A stretch of DNA of 64,000 bases from Cydia pomonella (taxonomy: Eukaryota > Arthropoda > Insecta > Lepidoptera > Tortricidae). The position numbers were made by a program, and so were the translations under genes. Positions within the stretch are counted from its first letter, which is position 1. Each line of letters begins with the position of its first letter. Below, piece by piece: positions 23,601-27,823 of the stretch. The notes beneath the pieces are model-generated. The model worked only from the letters and a program-made list of their open reading frames with translations, searched no databases and was not told the DNA's origin. The stretch lies in contig NC_084724.1 in the NCBI RefSeq assembly GCF_033807575.1, positions 14,127,228-14,191,227 on the forward strand. Direction: 5' to 3'.

Positions 23601-26600
23601 CGCACTTCCCGGACTGCGTGATATCGCACCCAGTAAGTTGGAACGAGATGGAGACAACCACCCCGACGGAAGGCGAGTGGCTACAGACATATGAGGTAAT
23701 CAGCCCGCAGCGCACGCAGTGGGCCCTAAACAGCTTTGACTCCTTCAAATCTCCAGGTATGGATGGGATCTTCCCTGCGCTTCTTAAATGGGGCGGGAAG
23801 CATCTCACTCTGAAGCTGACCATCGTTCTGCGCGCCTGTCTGGCACACAGATACGTGCCGAAGCAATGGAGGGAGGTCAAGGTTATCTTCATACCGAAAC
23901 CAGGTAAAAGCGACTACTCGGACCCCAAATCCTTCAGGCCCATTAGTCTGACCTCTTTCATGCTGAAAACATTAGAGAGGTTGTGTGACAGGTACCTTAG
24001 GGAGAGGGTGCTAATTAATGTGCCCTTGCATCCAAACCAACATGCCTATAGCCCTGGCAAATCTACAGAATCGGCACTTCATGCAGTGGTAAGTAAGATT
24101 GAGGTGGCGATCAAGAACAGATCCATGTGCTTAGGAACCTTCATAGACATAGAAGGGGCTTTCGACAGGACCAGGTTCAGCAGCATTACAGCAGCACTGG
24201 TAAGACATGGCGCGAATGCAGTTATGACAGAATGGATAAACAACATGTTGAGCCAGCGAACCATCAAACTCGGCACGGGCGAAACACAACAAGCATTAGT
24301 GGCAAAAGGATGCCCCCAAGGAGGAGTCCTATCACCACTACTATGGAACCTGGTGGTGAATGACCTGATCACCACACTAAACAACAATCACTATTACACA
24401 ATCGGCTATGCTGACGATATAGTGATACTGACGAGCGGCAATCATTCAGGTACGGTATGCGATGTTACCCGCTCTGCACTAGCCATCGTGGAGCGCTGGT
24501 GTATTAACAACGAACTCTCAGTCAATCCCAACAAAACTGAGCTGGTTATGTTCACCAACAAACGCAACTTGGGAAACTTCTGCCTTCCCAAACTGTTCAA
24601 CACTGAACTCCAACTATCTGCAGAGGTAAAGTATTTAGGGGTAATACTTGACAGCAAATTGAATTGGAAAAATCACTTAAACGGCAAAATTGACAAAGCC
24701 ACGGTCGTATTCTGGCAATGTCGTAGAATGGTGGGTAGAACCTGGGGGCTAACCCCCAAGATCACTCTATGGCTTTACCAGGCAGTCATACGACCAATAA
24801 TAAGCTACGGTGCAATAGTTTGGTGGCCACGCACCAAACTATCCACAGTTGAAGCTAAACTACAACGACTCCAGAGGTTGGCCTGTTTGGCGACTACGGG
24901 CTGCATGAGGACAACACCAACCGCGGCCCTGGAAGCTTTACTGGGCCTGCCGCCGCTGCACCTCTTTATACAACAGGAAGCGCTAGCTTCGGCGGTACGT
25001 CTCAAAAAATCGAATCTCTGGAGACCACCCAGGGTACCACACACCGAGATCCTCTACGAGGCGATAGGTAAGGAACCGCTAATAGAAGCGGTGACTGACA
25101 GGATACCCAGGCAATACATCTTCGACAAGAAATACAAGATACAGTTACACGAAGAACCTCGTGAAGGACTTAACCCGAGAGAGCTGAGAATCTTCACGGA
25201 TGGATCAAAGACAAGGTCAGGCACTGGCGCGGGAGTATTCTCAGAGGACCTAAACATACATATCTCAACACCACTAGGCGCCCACAACACAGTCTTCCAG
25301 GCGGAATGTATGGGCATTATAATGGCAGCACACGCAATTGTCTCAAGGAAAGTAGAGGACTACCCCATCCGCATACTCTCTGACAGTCGGTCAGTACTGC
25401 AAGCTCTGCAAAGTTATACTTTGACCTCAGGGCTAATCTACGAATGCCACAAGGCTCTGTCAGAGGTAAGCACCACCACCAGCGTAACTCTGCAGTGGAT
25501 TAAGGGACACAGCAACTCGCGAGGGAACGATGCAGCCGACATATTGGCGAGAGGTGGCTCGGAACTGAGGGTGGCAGGACCGGAGCCAATCATACCTCTG
25601 CCTTATGCCTGGCTCCGGAACATGCTGAGACGCAACACCAAGGTAAAACACCAACAGTACTGGTCTAACCTAGGCACGTGCAGGCAGGCGAAGGAGGCCC
25701 TCCCGACAATCGACCCCGGTTTGTCGAGGAGGCTGAGACAGCTGAAGAGGCCACAGCTCCGGCTTTTGACTGGGGCCATAACCGGCCACGCCCCACTAAA
25801 CAAACACCTATTAACCCTACGTGTTACAGATAGCCCCCTCTGCAGAGCGTGCATGGAGGAGGAGGAGACAGCCGCCCACGTCATTCTTGAATGCCCAGGG
25901 GTGGCAGAATACCGGGCACAATACCTCGGTTCCCCGGGGTCTCTCCCAGAAGTCGTCGGCAACATCAAGGGTCTGCTAGGCTTCCTGGTAGAGTTGGGTT
26001 GGCAGGAGTAGTGCCGTCAACCCACCATCACGCAAAATAGGCGCGAATTGCGACGTCGAGTTGCGGAAACCCAGCCCGCGAATACGAATAACGAATAAGG
26101 TAGTGTATACATATTTTTGGCACATTTTTCAGACCAATATTTTCAGATGTTTCCATAGTTTGACAAAAATCCCCTTTGTTATATAAGTATTGTCTAAAAT
26201 TAAAAATCAATATAATTTTTTGTTCTGATTGTACTTTTCTTTAGAGTGAACTTATACTTAATAAAACAATTAGTATAAACTTAAGTCAGTTGTATTACAT
26301 GGTCACTATGGCCATTTTTTTTTGCATTGTGATAATTATGAGGTATCAAAATGATAGCACTATAACCACACATTAGTATGCTACTTTACCTGAATTAGTT
26401 CAAATACTGCTTACACTATAGACCAATACAAAGAAAAAATAACAAACAACACAAGGTAAATAAAAGCTTTAAAAATAAATAAAAACAACTCTCACCTGGC
26501 TGCAGTGCGGTCATCATGTTCATAGAATGTGCCTCGTTTAGGAATGTACTGAGGGTTACTCCTATCTTCATCATCATCTACTCGCCTCTCGGTCTCCTGA

Positions 26601-27823
26601 AAACATGTGCAACGCAAGTTTATGTCCTCTGTATTGTCAAGATTGGTCATTAAGATTAACACATTCACTTCCGAGAACCTGCTAGGTAGCTAAATTTTGT
26701 ATTGGAAAAGGGGCGCTTGGCACTGAAGTGTTAAATTTTTTTTTTTTATACCACGACGGTCATACGGCCTGCCTGATGGTAAGCGGTCACCGTAGCCTAT
26801 GGACGCCTGCAACACCAGAGGTATTACTTTTAATAACACTTAAAAGTGATGTCTTTAATATACAACAACTAAGACTATAAGACATATACTATTGAATGTG
26901 AATTTTAGAAATGTCTATATTTGGAAAAGTTATCCGGGATGTCAGATACTTTTGACACATTGTTTTATCTGCTACTATTGATGCTGACTGTACTTTCTTT
27001 TCAGCTTCAAGGAGGTTTGAACTCACAACCTTATATTGTATTTGGCTAGTGTTAACAGCTTCATTTTAAGGACAGAGAATACTAAAATCTCCAGTTTCTA
27101 AAAGTAGACACATATGTTATTGATTTGTTTATGTACCTTCAAATAATAAACTAAACAACTAATGTACACATTATGTACCTACTTTCATTTAAATAAACAC
27201 ATGATGTGATACTAAAAATTGCATTTGTCTAATATTAATGATTGTTTGAGTAAAGTAATTCAGTATACATTTGTAAGCGAAAAACGAAATTAGTAACACA
27301 GTTTCCAATAAGCATGTCATTAGTATTGGTGATCTTAGTAGAAATATGACAATTAGAATGGATTAGAAATTGCATGAATAAATTACCTGACTCTCGGGGT
27401 CCTGGTCTGAGTGCTCGGAGTCGCTGGCCGCAGAGTCGTAGTCGGACTCCGGCCCATCCTGCAAACCAGCTACCTTTAGCAGTTGCATGACAACAAACAA
27501 GTCTCACTTTTGACTGTGATCTCAAAACAAACTAGTCTTAAATTCTACGTGGCGTCGCCCGCGGCTAAAATTAAAGTCTAAACACATCAACGGCGCCGCG
27601 GAGAGTGGTCCCAATCGTGACCTCATTTGCGAAAAGAAATGGTCACACCGTCACGCGAATGCACCGGTGAAAGTGCCCGCGTAATACTTATAATGGCCAA
27701 ACGAAAGTTGATTATTGCCATTGTCGCTGGTGGTCAGTGTTTCTAACTCACGTTTGTCGAGTTACGCTCGATGTCCTGGGAATCTGAATAGTCTCCGGAG
27801 TCCCGTCGCGCTACGACCGACAT
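509..27823 (-). CDS. btz: barentsz / CASC3 (MLN51), exon junction complex core protein; 11 exons, 3' end outside window
   Basis: Spliced CDS on the minus strand: 27823-27752, 27458-27387, 26596-26496, 18347-18209, 16643-16549, 12339-12211, 11748-11482, 9319-9232, 6996-6924, 4055-3891, 561-509. Every intron is GT-AG and every junction keeps frame, giving 418 codons before the window edge. Residues 1-60 are Asp/Ser/Glu-rich. Residues 65-79 read YIPKRGTFYEHDDRT, 117-128 RWAHDKYNENEQ and 129-148 APKSRDELVAVYGYDIRNED: this is the SELOR domain by which CASC3 grips eIF4A3 and RNA. Exon 10 has KRYSSLRQRP, close to KRYSSQRQRP in human CASC3, then a 16-Gln run. Known family role: the exon junction complex left on spliced mRNA, mRNA localisation, translation and NMD. 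The start is the first ATG, in context GGCGACATGT. The 27-kb gene length is nearly all transposon-filled intron. Microexons could have been missed; the family call is very secure. Confidence 0.93.
743..1811 (+). mobile_element. MITE with CATCCATTAAT termini, interrupted
   Basis: The left end GGGGTCATCCATTAAT and right end ATTAATGGACGAAC are inverted to each other. The interior has TGTGAC and polypurine blocks shared with the intact copy at 7194-7632. An AGGGTTCCGTA element (931-1615) has inserted within it. Confidence 0.7.
931..1615 (+). mobile_element. AGGGTTCCGTA repeat, subfamily A, copy 1
   Basis: It begins AGGGTTCCGTAG after a T6 run, carries a short GTCT tandem array, and ends CTCTTGGCCGG. 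Near-identical copies are at 5520, 32870, 34156 and 44465. No coding capacity. On the minus strand it would begin CCGGCCAAG and end CGGAACCCT followed by A6, like a poly(A)-tailed retroposon. Confidence 0.8.
2106..2555 (+). mobile_element. MITE with ~45-bp terminal inverted repeats, GTAC duplication
   Basis: Both ends carry CGATACGAAAAA-type inverted repeats of about 45 bp, flanked by GTAC at 2102-2105 and 2556-2559. A shorter relative is at 35327-35464. A SINE sits in its middle. Confidence 0.75.
2159..2478 (-). mobile_element. tRNA-derived SINE (lepidopteran type)
   Basis: On the minus strand it begins with a tRNA-like head containing box A TGGCAGAGTGG and box B GGTTCAAATCC. It continues through GTGCCCAGCAGTGGGACG and ends in AATAATTATTATT-type sequence. 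A 12-bp duplication TATGTAATATAT flanks it at 2147-2158 and 2479-2490. The head is SINE-borne, not a functional tRNA gene. Confidence 0.85.
2723..2859 (+). mobile_element. Small MITE, TACAGTCA termini
   Basis: The left end TACAGTCAAGTGTAAAAATATG and right end CATATTTTTGCAGCTGACTGTA form imperfect inverted repeats. A second, interrupted copy lies at 4280-4719. Confidence 0.65.
3026..3183 (+). repeat. Fragment of the 58-kb foldback repeat family
   Basis: It shares GGATCAAAGTCAAATGGCG, AAAGTTTTAAT and CTCTATTTCAAATTCTCT with one arm of the foldback at 58006-58413, and with 39630-39760. Confidence 0.6.
3468..3583 (+). mobile_element. Short interspersed retroposon-like repeat, intact copy
   Basis: It runs from GGCAACGTGCATGTAACTCC to ACCGACGTAGTATAAAAAA and ends in an A-rich tail. 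Same family as 2060-2625 and 26738-26827. Confidence 0.7.
3891..4055 (-). CDS. btz: btz coding exon 10, KRYSS motif and poly-Gln
   Basis: Two bases complete Gly-346, then 54 codons plus G. It encodes GSKRYSSLRQRPLAETYSP and then QQQG followed by 16 Gln, twelve of them consecutive CAA codons. Acceptor GATCCAG, donor GTACTA. The KRYSS-RQRP motif matches the C-terminal half of vertebrate CASC3. The pure CAA run is likely length-variable. Confidence 0.92.
4280..4719 (+). mobile_element. TACAGTCA-type MITE, interrupted
   Basis: The left part 4280-4357 and right part about 4664-4719 match the element at 2723-2859. About 300 bp of unrelated sequence, including a GATTTA tract, separates them. Confidence 0.55.
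4752..5030 (+). repeat. Interspersed repeat (AACAGGCAACTA family)
   Basis: It contains AGACAATTCGAACAAAGCC, TTGCGTTGTTTTATCACAG and GAGGAGTTCCCTCG. Related sequence is at 6660-6735 (right part) and, reversed, at 38873-39003 and 39972-40075. The 100-codon frame across it is not a gene. Confidence 0.6.
5451..5514 (+). pseudogene. 5S rRNA fragment (internal part)
   Basis: Sixty-four bases from GGTTCTCATCC through ACCGAAGTTAA, GTCGGGCG and GTACTTGGATGGGTGACCG match positions of about 30-93 of insect 5S rRNA with few changes. The 5' and 3' ends of 5S are missing, so it cannot be a working gene. It could be a retroposed piece or the head of a 5S-derived SINE. Confidence 0.85.
5520..6252 (+). mobile_element. 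AGGGTTCCGTA repeat, subfamily A, copy 2
   Basis: Full copy with about 14 GTCT units, inserted at the T-run that directly follows the 5S fragment. It ends CTCTTGGCCGG. The repeating TDRQ frames it creates on the minus strand are artefacts of the GTCT array. Confidence 0.85.
6660..6735 (+). repeat. Interspersed repeat fragment (GAGGAGTTCCCTCG)
   Basis: It matches the right part of the repeat at 4752-5030 (GAGGAGTTCCCTCG, CATCATCAGAAC). The rest of 6320-6920 is AT-rich intron with no other recognised element. Confidence 0.5.
6924..6996 (-). CDS. btz: btz coding exon 9, Pro/Ala/Gln microexon
   Basis: Twenty-four codons plus G, entirely Pro, Ala and Gln, between acceptor TCGGCAG and donor GTAAAT. 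Frame is kept from exon 8 and into exon 10. There is no recognisable motif, so the support is splice signals, GC content and phase. Confidence 0.75.
7194..7632 (-). mobile_element. MITE with CATCCATTAAT termini, intact copy
   Basis: It runs AGGGTTCGTCCATTAATTACG to GTAATTAATGGATGACCCCT, with matching inverted termini. It is the uninterrupted relative, in reverse, of 743-1811. Lies in btz intron 8. Confidence 0.75.
8011..8487 (+). mobile_element. MITE with ACACCGTGGGCC termini, copy 1
   Basis: The ends ACACCGTGGGCCAATTAAAC and GTTTAATTGGCCCACGGTGT are perfect inverted repeats flanked by TA. The interior is shared with 41766-42192. A short frame of basic residues inside is not convincingly coding. 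Confidence 0.85.
8820..9180 (-). mobile_element. LINE-type 3' tail fragment
   Basis: The reverse strand ends GAGGCCTACTTGCAGAATAAA, typical of lepidopteran LINE 3' ends, with an AT-rich 3' UTR-like body. No coding part is present. Confidence 0.45.
9232..9319 (-). CDS. btz: btz coding exon 8
   Basis: One base completes Asn-292, then 29 codons including QQRPVPTDQGKKKAPPQ, phase 0 at the end. Donor GTGAGC. The acceptor lies in CAGCAGCAG, another tandem acceptor. Confidence 0.88.
9777..10906 (+). mobile_element. Tc1/mariner-like transposon relic 1
   Basis: The left end TACAGGGTGGACAAATAAG is inverted to the right end CTTATTTGGCCACCCTGTA. Between 10530 and 10715 a decayed transposase C-terminus reads DWHPNSPNFAARDLFLWGYL, the mariner D-W-P-(P/R)-SPDL...FLWG(Y) block that carries a catalytic Asp. 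Frames upstream are broken. A subfamily B element has split it. Confidence 0.8.
9851..10403 (+). mobile_element. AGGGTTCCGTA repeat, subfamily B, copy 1
   Basis: It begins AGGGTTCCGTAGCC and ends CGAGTCCGACTCGCACTTGG then CCGC beside a T-run. Inserted inside mariner relic 1. Other copies are at 15282-16031 and, reversed, at 36338-36839. Confidence 0.8.
11161..11302. repeat. Near-perfect 142-bp palindrome (foldback element) 1
   Basis: It starts ACCCCCTTATTCATAAACG and ends with its complement, with arms of about 65 bp differing at a few bases. A sister palindrome is at 13559-13698. As RNA it would fold into one long hairpin. Confidence 0.9.
11345..11440 (-). pseudogene. Decayed duplicate of the 3' half of btz exon 7
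   Basis: The plus-strand sequence CTTGTTATTG, GTGGTGATAG, CCAGCTTGGGCAG and GTTGGGTTTAGCGTCGGCG matches exon 7 from 11481 at about 80%. It keeps the donor context AACAAGTAT but has small indels and an in-frame stop, so it would not extend the protein. Likely a local tandem duplication in intron 7. Confidence 0.75.
11482..11748 (-). CDS. btz: btz coding exon 7, low-complexity linker
   Basis: Eighty-eight codons between split codons, rich in Arg/Ser, Pro/Ala and then Asn/Lys, ending LPKLENLTITTTLLNN. The donor is GTATGT. The acceptor is a tandem CAGCAG (NAGNAG), so two isoforms differing by one Ser are possible. A decayed copy of the 3' half of this exon lies just downstream in the gene (11345-11440). 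Confidence 0.88.
12211..12339 (-). CDS. btz: btz coding exon 6
   Basis: One base completes Gly-160, then 42 codons plus AG. It contains NKYTRTWEDEEAYRRAQ and PNPEDFPDLD. Acceptor GATGTAG, donor GTACAC. The exon is strongly GC-rich against AT-rich introns, typical of this gene. Confidence 0.9.
12340..13526. other. Intronic stretch, btz intron 5 (part)
   Basis: AT-rich sequence between exon 6 and mariner relic 2. I recognise no exon, RNA gene or named repeat here. Confidence 0.5.
13559..13698. repeat. Near-perfect palindrome (foldback element) 2
   Basis: Same element as 11161-11302, with the arms even closer to perfect. It lies inside mariner relic 2, so it inserted after the mariner. Confidence 0.9.
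13707..13840 (+). mobile_element. AGGGTTCCGTA repeat, subfamily C, internally deleted
   Basis: It begins AGGGTTCCGTACCCAAAGGG and ends GAGTCCGACTCGCACCTGTC, but only 134 bp remain against roughly 500-700 bp in full copies. Confidence 0.65.
14682..14855. repeat. Short inverted-repeat element (TTAACCCTTAAATGCAT)
   Basis: TTAACCCTTAAATGCAT at the left and ATGCATTTAAGGGTTAA at the right are perfect inverted repeats enclosing AT-rich DNA. The flanks, 14372-14681 and 14856-15281, show nothing I recognise. Confidence 0.6.
15282..16031 (+). mobile_element. AGGGTTCCGTA repeat, subfamily B, copy 2 with internal duplication
   Basis: It starts AGGGTTCCGTAGCC and ends CACTTGGCCGC before T7. The block around GTGTGGGGTATCTATGGATA occurs twice (about 15530 and 15810), which makes this copy longer than copy 1. 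Confidence 0.8.
16549..16643 (-). CDS. btz: btz coding exon 5 (SELOR domain end)
   Basis: Thirty-one codons plus GG, between acceptor GCGCAG and donor GTAACG. It encodes APKSRDELVAVYGYDIRNED followed by an Arg-rich tail ending RRYG, matching the end of SELOR in human CASC3 (KSRQELIALYGYDIRS ... RYG). Confidence 0.96.
16715..16848. mobile_element. Hairpin MITE (GGCCAGTTGCACCA termini)
   Basis: GGCCAGTTGCACCA at the left is inverted to TGGTGCAACTGGC at the right, a layout common in lepidopteran MITEs. Located in btz intron 4 just upstream of exon 5. Confidence 0.65.
16881..16950. repeat. 70-bp inverted repeat (TACACTCAGCCAAGAAA)
   Basis: TACACTCAGCCAAGAAA is inverted to TTTCTTGGCTGACTGTA with about 36 bp between. 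Probably a minimal MITE related to the other TACAGTCA-ended elements. Confidence 0.55.
17352..17551. mobile_element. MITE with TACAGTCAGCATCAAAA termini
   Basis: TACAGTCAGCATCAAAA and TTTTGATGCTGACTGTA are perfect 17-bp inverted ends of a 200-bp AT-rich element. A truncated relative is at 26835-26996. Confidence 0.8.
17657..18121 (+). mobile_element. MITE with AGGGTTGTTTCCA termini, copy 1
   Basis: AGGGTTGTTTCCA at the left and TGGAAACAACCCT at the right are perfect inverted repeats with AT-rich flanks suggesting a TA target. The 465-bp body closely matches 28619-29094 between the two host genes. Confidence 0.85.
18209..18347 (-). CDS. btz: btz coding exon 4
   Basis: One base completes Ser-82, then 46 codons, ending RWAHDKYNENEQ. 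Acceptor TTGTAG; the donor GTGCCG is weak. The join to exon 5 restores the conserved order W-x-HDK(Y/F)-EQ-APKSR(D/Q)EL, which supports it. Confidence 0.93.
18394..18665 (+). mobile_element. AGGGTTCCGTA repeat, diverged 5' fragment
   Basis: It begins GAGGGATCCATAGCCAACTA, then GGAACCCTTATAGTTGCGCC and a short GTCT/GTCC run. The 3' half is lost. Older than the A copies. Confidence 0.6.
19571..19584 (+). repeat. Target-site duplication, left copy (LOA-like LINE)
   Basis: TAAGGTAGTGTATA, repeated exactly at 26096-26109. The surrounding sequence matches the interior of the MITE family at 35327-35464, so the LINE landed in a MITE copy. Confidence 0.85.
20455..22407 (+). CDS. LINE ORF1 protein (gag-like, DUF4780-like C-terminal region)
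   Basis: 650 codons from a true ATG. Residues 1-350 are Pro/Thr/Lys-rich and disordered, with tandem blocks around PTPGTSKGAIPKGGKPP, PTPGTSTGTIPTGGKPP and PAPGTSRGAVPTGGKPP. About residues 410-560 form a globular region with CEDQATLAWLKRSVATI, YQNPWAEIDRWLL, TFAVVSVPETVVQPLVDRG and LGFMLGSVYVKFEG, like the DUF4780 domain of insect LINE ORF1s. The tail is acidic. There is no CCHC zinc knuckle, unlike R1 or Jockey gags. Likely role: RNA binding in the retrotransposition particle. The long antisense frames (292 and 322 codons) are shadows of its GC-rich codons. Confidence 0.85.
   Translation: MDEPRSQTPTPEGDGAASAVPGTSTQHTTPQGQGAVSTVPPSLTRAYREAQATLAGNNTHDGGAVPTVPPHTTPHKTHTHRGGAVSTVPPCKGQSAPGGRAAGKPKARKPDALTPKAAGPVLQSTAPPLPTPGTSKGAIPKGGKPPAKVKRTQPLLPTPGTSTGTIPTGGKPPVSEKRTRPLPPAPGTSRGAVPTGGKPPVTEQDPVIELVQVVLDPISAQLEAGWTVHESRKARKRKPGKRAELPVPPPPPVTAAAKPHKRNRKQRQRYRRAQAALNNTAPEPQQGAPGKDGERAAAGPPAANRAPLQGKGAKGTRAEGGSNQGARSSAKRARLDETISPRGEPKRQKTGPRGETPHADYAEAAKADLLMAVTTATSGHLSPQQSEEVQRQLLALLSQEAKQPTESLPAGPIFRGKPTWANGSLRLWCEDQATLAWLKRSVATITLDKGEKVVVRRLSEVPKRVRCGILFPGVWKDFGEVGRALRYQNPWAEIDRWLLNRREVQGTETFAVVSVPETVVQPLVDRGRRLGFMLGSVYVKFEGARGKFREQPPPVSTVATGGEAAAPSEPMDTSGATQEPMDEVQVPESQAPAQPPSVSEENEEELLRDSSESEGECAQGLGKLAIDKEEEEPMSAEEGDPCEGTPFAHW
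22319..26011 (+). CDS. LINE ORF2 polyprotein: AP endonuclease, reverse transcriptase, RNase H, zinc knuckle
   Basis: An open frame of about 1230 codons in the +1 frame relative to ORF1, overlapping it by 89 nt. The endonuclease shows QANLHHS, LIQEPW, TDSNAHHPLWG and CSDHKWI. The RT shows FIPKPGK, GTFIDIEGAFDR, GCPQGGVLSPLLWN and the catalytic GYADDIVIL, then KYLGVILDSKLNW. RNase H shows IFTDGSKTRSG, AECMGI, LSDSRSVLQAL and GHSNSRGNDAADILAR, with all four acidic residues present. The end carries CRACMEEEETAAHVILEC, a CCHC finger. No in-frame ATG lies near the overlap (first Met over 100 codons in), so translation probably depends on frameshifting or reinitiation. All catalytic motifs look intact. 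Confidence 0.93.
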   Translation, partial: GSWPSTRRRRSRCRRRRVILVKELPSPIGKFLQANLHHSETATAQIRKWLEDNTTSVILIQEPWVRRGSVCGLRNLGGKLTVYSGPDNPRACIYTTNNIHAQPLTSFCSRDLCAIKLHGAQDSSLQEVVVASVYMPEAEEPPPHDMARLVNYCEEAGLELIVATDSNAHHPLWGMEAGNERGKKLVEYLFTTNLNLLNTGSEPTFVNRRSRTIIDLTLATEKASRLISGWHVSKEVSCSDHKWIRFDIQVETRAAVPRRNPRKMNRDLYTVRLSTTLKQLEGPPRIEGTAGIEEQVSILTSTILDCYHQACPLSTPPTRSRGKNNWWGPELERLRGKMRRQLNRAMNTGADEDWDNYKSTKAKYKKRLRYRSTNSWRKFCTDIETTTQANRVRKVLSTNSTITLGSLRKPDNSLTNSPEEAERVLVQTHFPDCVISHPVSWNEMETTTPTEGEWLQTYEVISPQRTQWALNSFDSFKSPGMDGIFPALLKWGGKHLTLKLTIVLRACLAHRYVPKQWREVKVIFIPKPGKSDYSDPKSFRPISLTSFMLKTLERLCDRYLRERVLINVPLHPNQHAYSPGKSTESALHAVVSKIEVAIKNRSMCLGTFIDIEGAFDRTRFSSITAALVRHGANAVMTEWINNMLSQRTIKLGTGETQQALVAKGCPQGGVLSPLLWNLVVNDLITTLNNNHYYTIGYADDIVILTSGNHSGTVCDVTRSALAIVERWCINNELSVNPNKTELVMFTNKRNLGNFCLPKLFNTELQLSAEVKYLGVILDSKLNWKNHLNGKIDKATVVFWQCRRMVGRTWGLTPKITLWLYQAVIRPIISYGAIVWWPRTKLSTVEAKLQRLQRLACLATTGCMRTTPTAALEALLGLPPLHLFIQQEALASAVRLKKSNLWRPPRVPHTEILYEAIGKEPLIEAVTDRIPRQYIFDKKYKIQLHEEPREGLNPRELRIFTDGSKTRSGTGAGVFSEDLNIHISTPLGAHNTVFQAECMGIIMAAHAIVSRKVEDYPIRILSDSRSVLQALQSYTLTSGLIYECHKALSEVSTTTSVTLQWIKGHSNSRGNDAADILARGGSELRVAGPEPIIPLPYAWLRNMLRRNTKVKHQQYWSNLGTCRQAKEALPTIDPGLSRRLRQLKRPQLRLLTGAITGHAPLNKHLLTLRVTDSPLCRACMEEEETAAHVILECPGVAEYRAQYLGSPGSLPEVVGNIKGLLGFLVELGWQE
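26096..26109 (+). repeat. Target-site duplication, right copy (LOA-like LINE)
   Basis: Exact repeat of 19571-19584. Sequence to the right (CATATTTTTGGCACATTTTT, then TTTTCAGATG) is the rest of the MITE that the LINE interrupted. Confidence 0.85.
26496..26596 (-). CDS. btz: btz coding exon 3 (SELOR domain start)
   Basis: Thirty-three codons plus two bases between acceptor TTTTCAG and donor GTGAGA. It encodes an acidic linker and then YIPKRGTFYEHDDRT, the most conserved CASC3/Barentsz motif, which contacts eIF4A3. The next 8.1 kb to exon 4 is intron 3, which contains an intact LINE. Confidence 0.95.
26738..26827 (-). mobile_element. Short interspersed retroposon-like repeat, reverse copy
   Basis: The minus strand reads TTGCAGGCGTCCATAGGCTA then CTTACCATCAGGCAGGCCG and ends in poly(A). 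Same family as 3468-3583, 5'-truncated. Confidence 0.65.
26835..26996. mobile_element. Truncated MITE (TGATGCTGACTGTA end)
   Basis: It shares AAAAGTGATGTCTTTAATAT and the terminal TTGATGCTGACTGTA with the element at 17352-17551. The left terminus is missing. Confidence 0.55.
27387..27458 (-). CDS. btz: btz coding exon 2
   Basis: Twenty-four codons, phase 0 at both ends, between acceptor TTTGCAG and donor GTAATT. The product is a run of acidic and Ser residues (DGPESDYDSAASDSEHSDQD), consistent with the acidic N-terminal region. Confidence 0.85.
27752..27823 (-). CDS. btz: btz coding exon 1
   Basis: Twenty-four codons from the initiator ATG (27823-27821), beginning MSVVARRDSGDYSD. The donor GTGAGT follows at 27751 and the exon ends in phase 0. 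The stretch is Asp/Ser-rich like the acidic N-terminus of CASC3 proteins. Confidence 0.85.

Larger units (their letters stand above)
19585..26095 (+). mobile_element. Full-length LOA-like non-LTR retrotransposon (RNase H-bearing LINE)
   Basis: The 6.5-kb unit is bounded by an exact 14-bp duplication. It has about 870 bp of 5' UTR, ORF1 (20455-22407), an overlapping ORF2 (frame 22319-26011) and an 84-bp 3' UTR ending in GAATACGAATAACGAA instead of poly(A). Both ORFs are uninterrupted, so the copy looks young and possibly competent. It sits in btz intron 3 in the opposite orientation to the gene. LOA/Lian placement rests on the EN-RT-RNase H order and general resemblance, not on a phylogeny. 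Confidence 0.88.
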
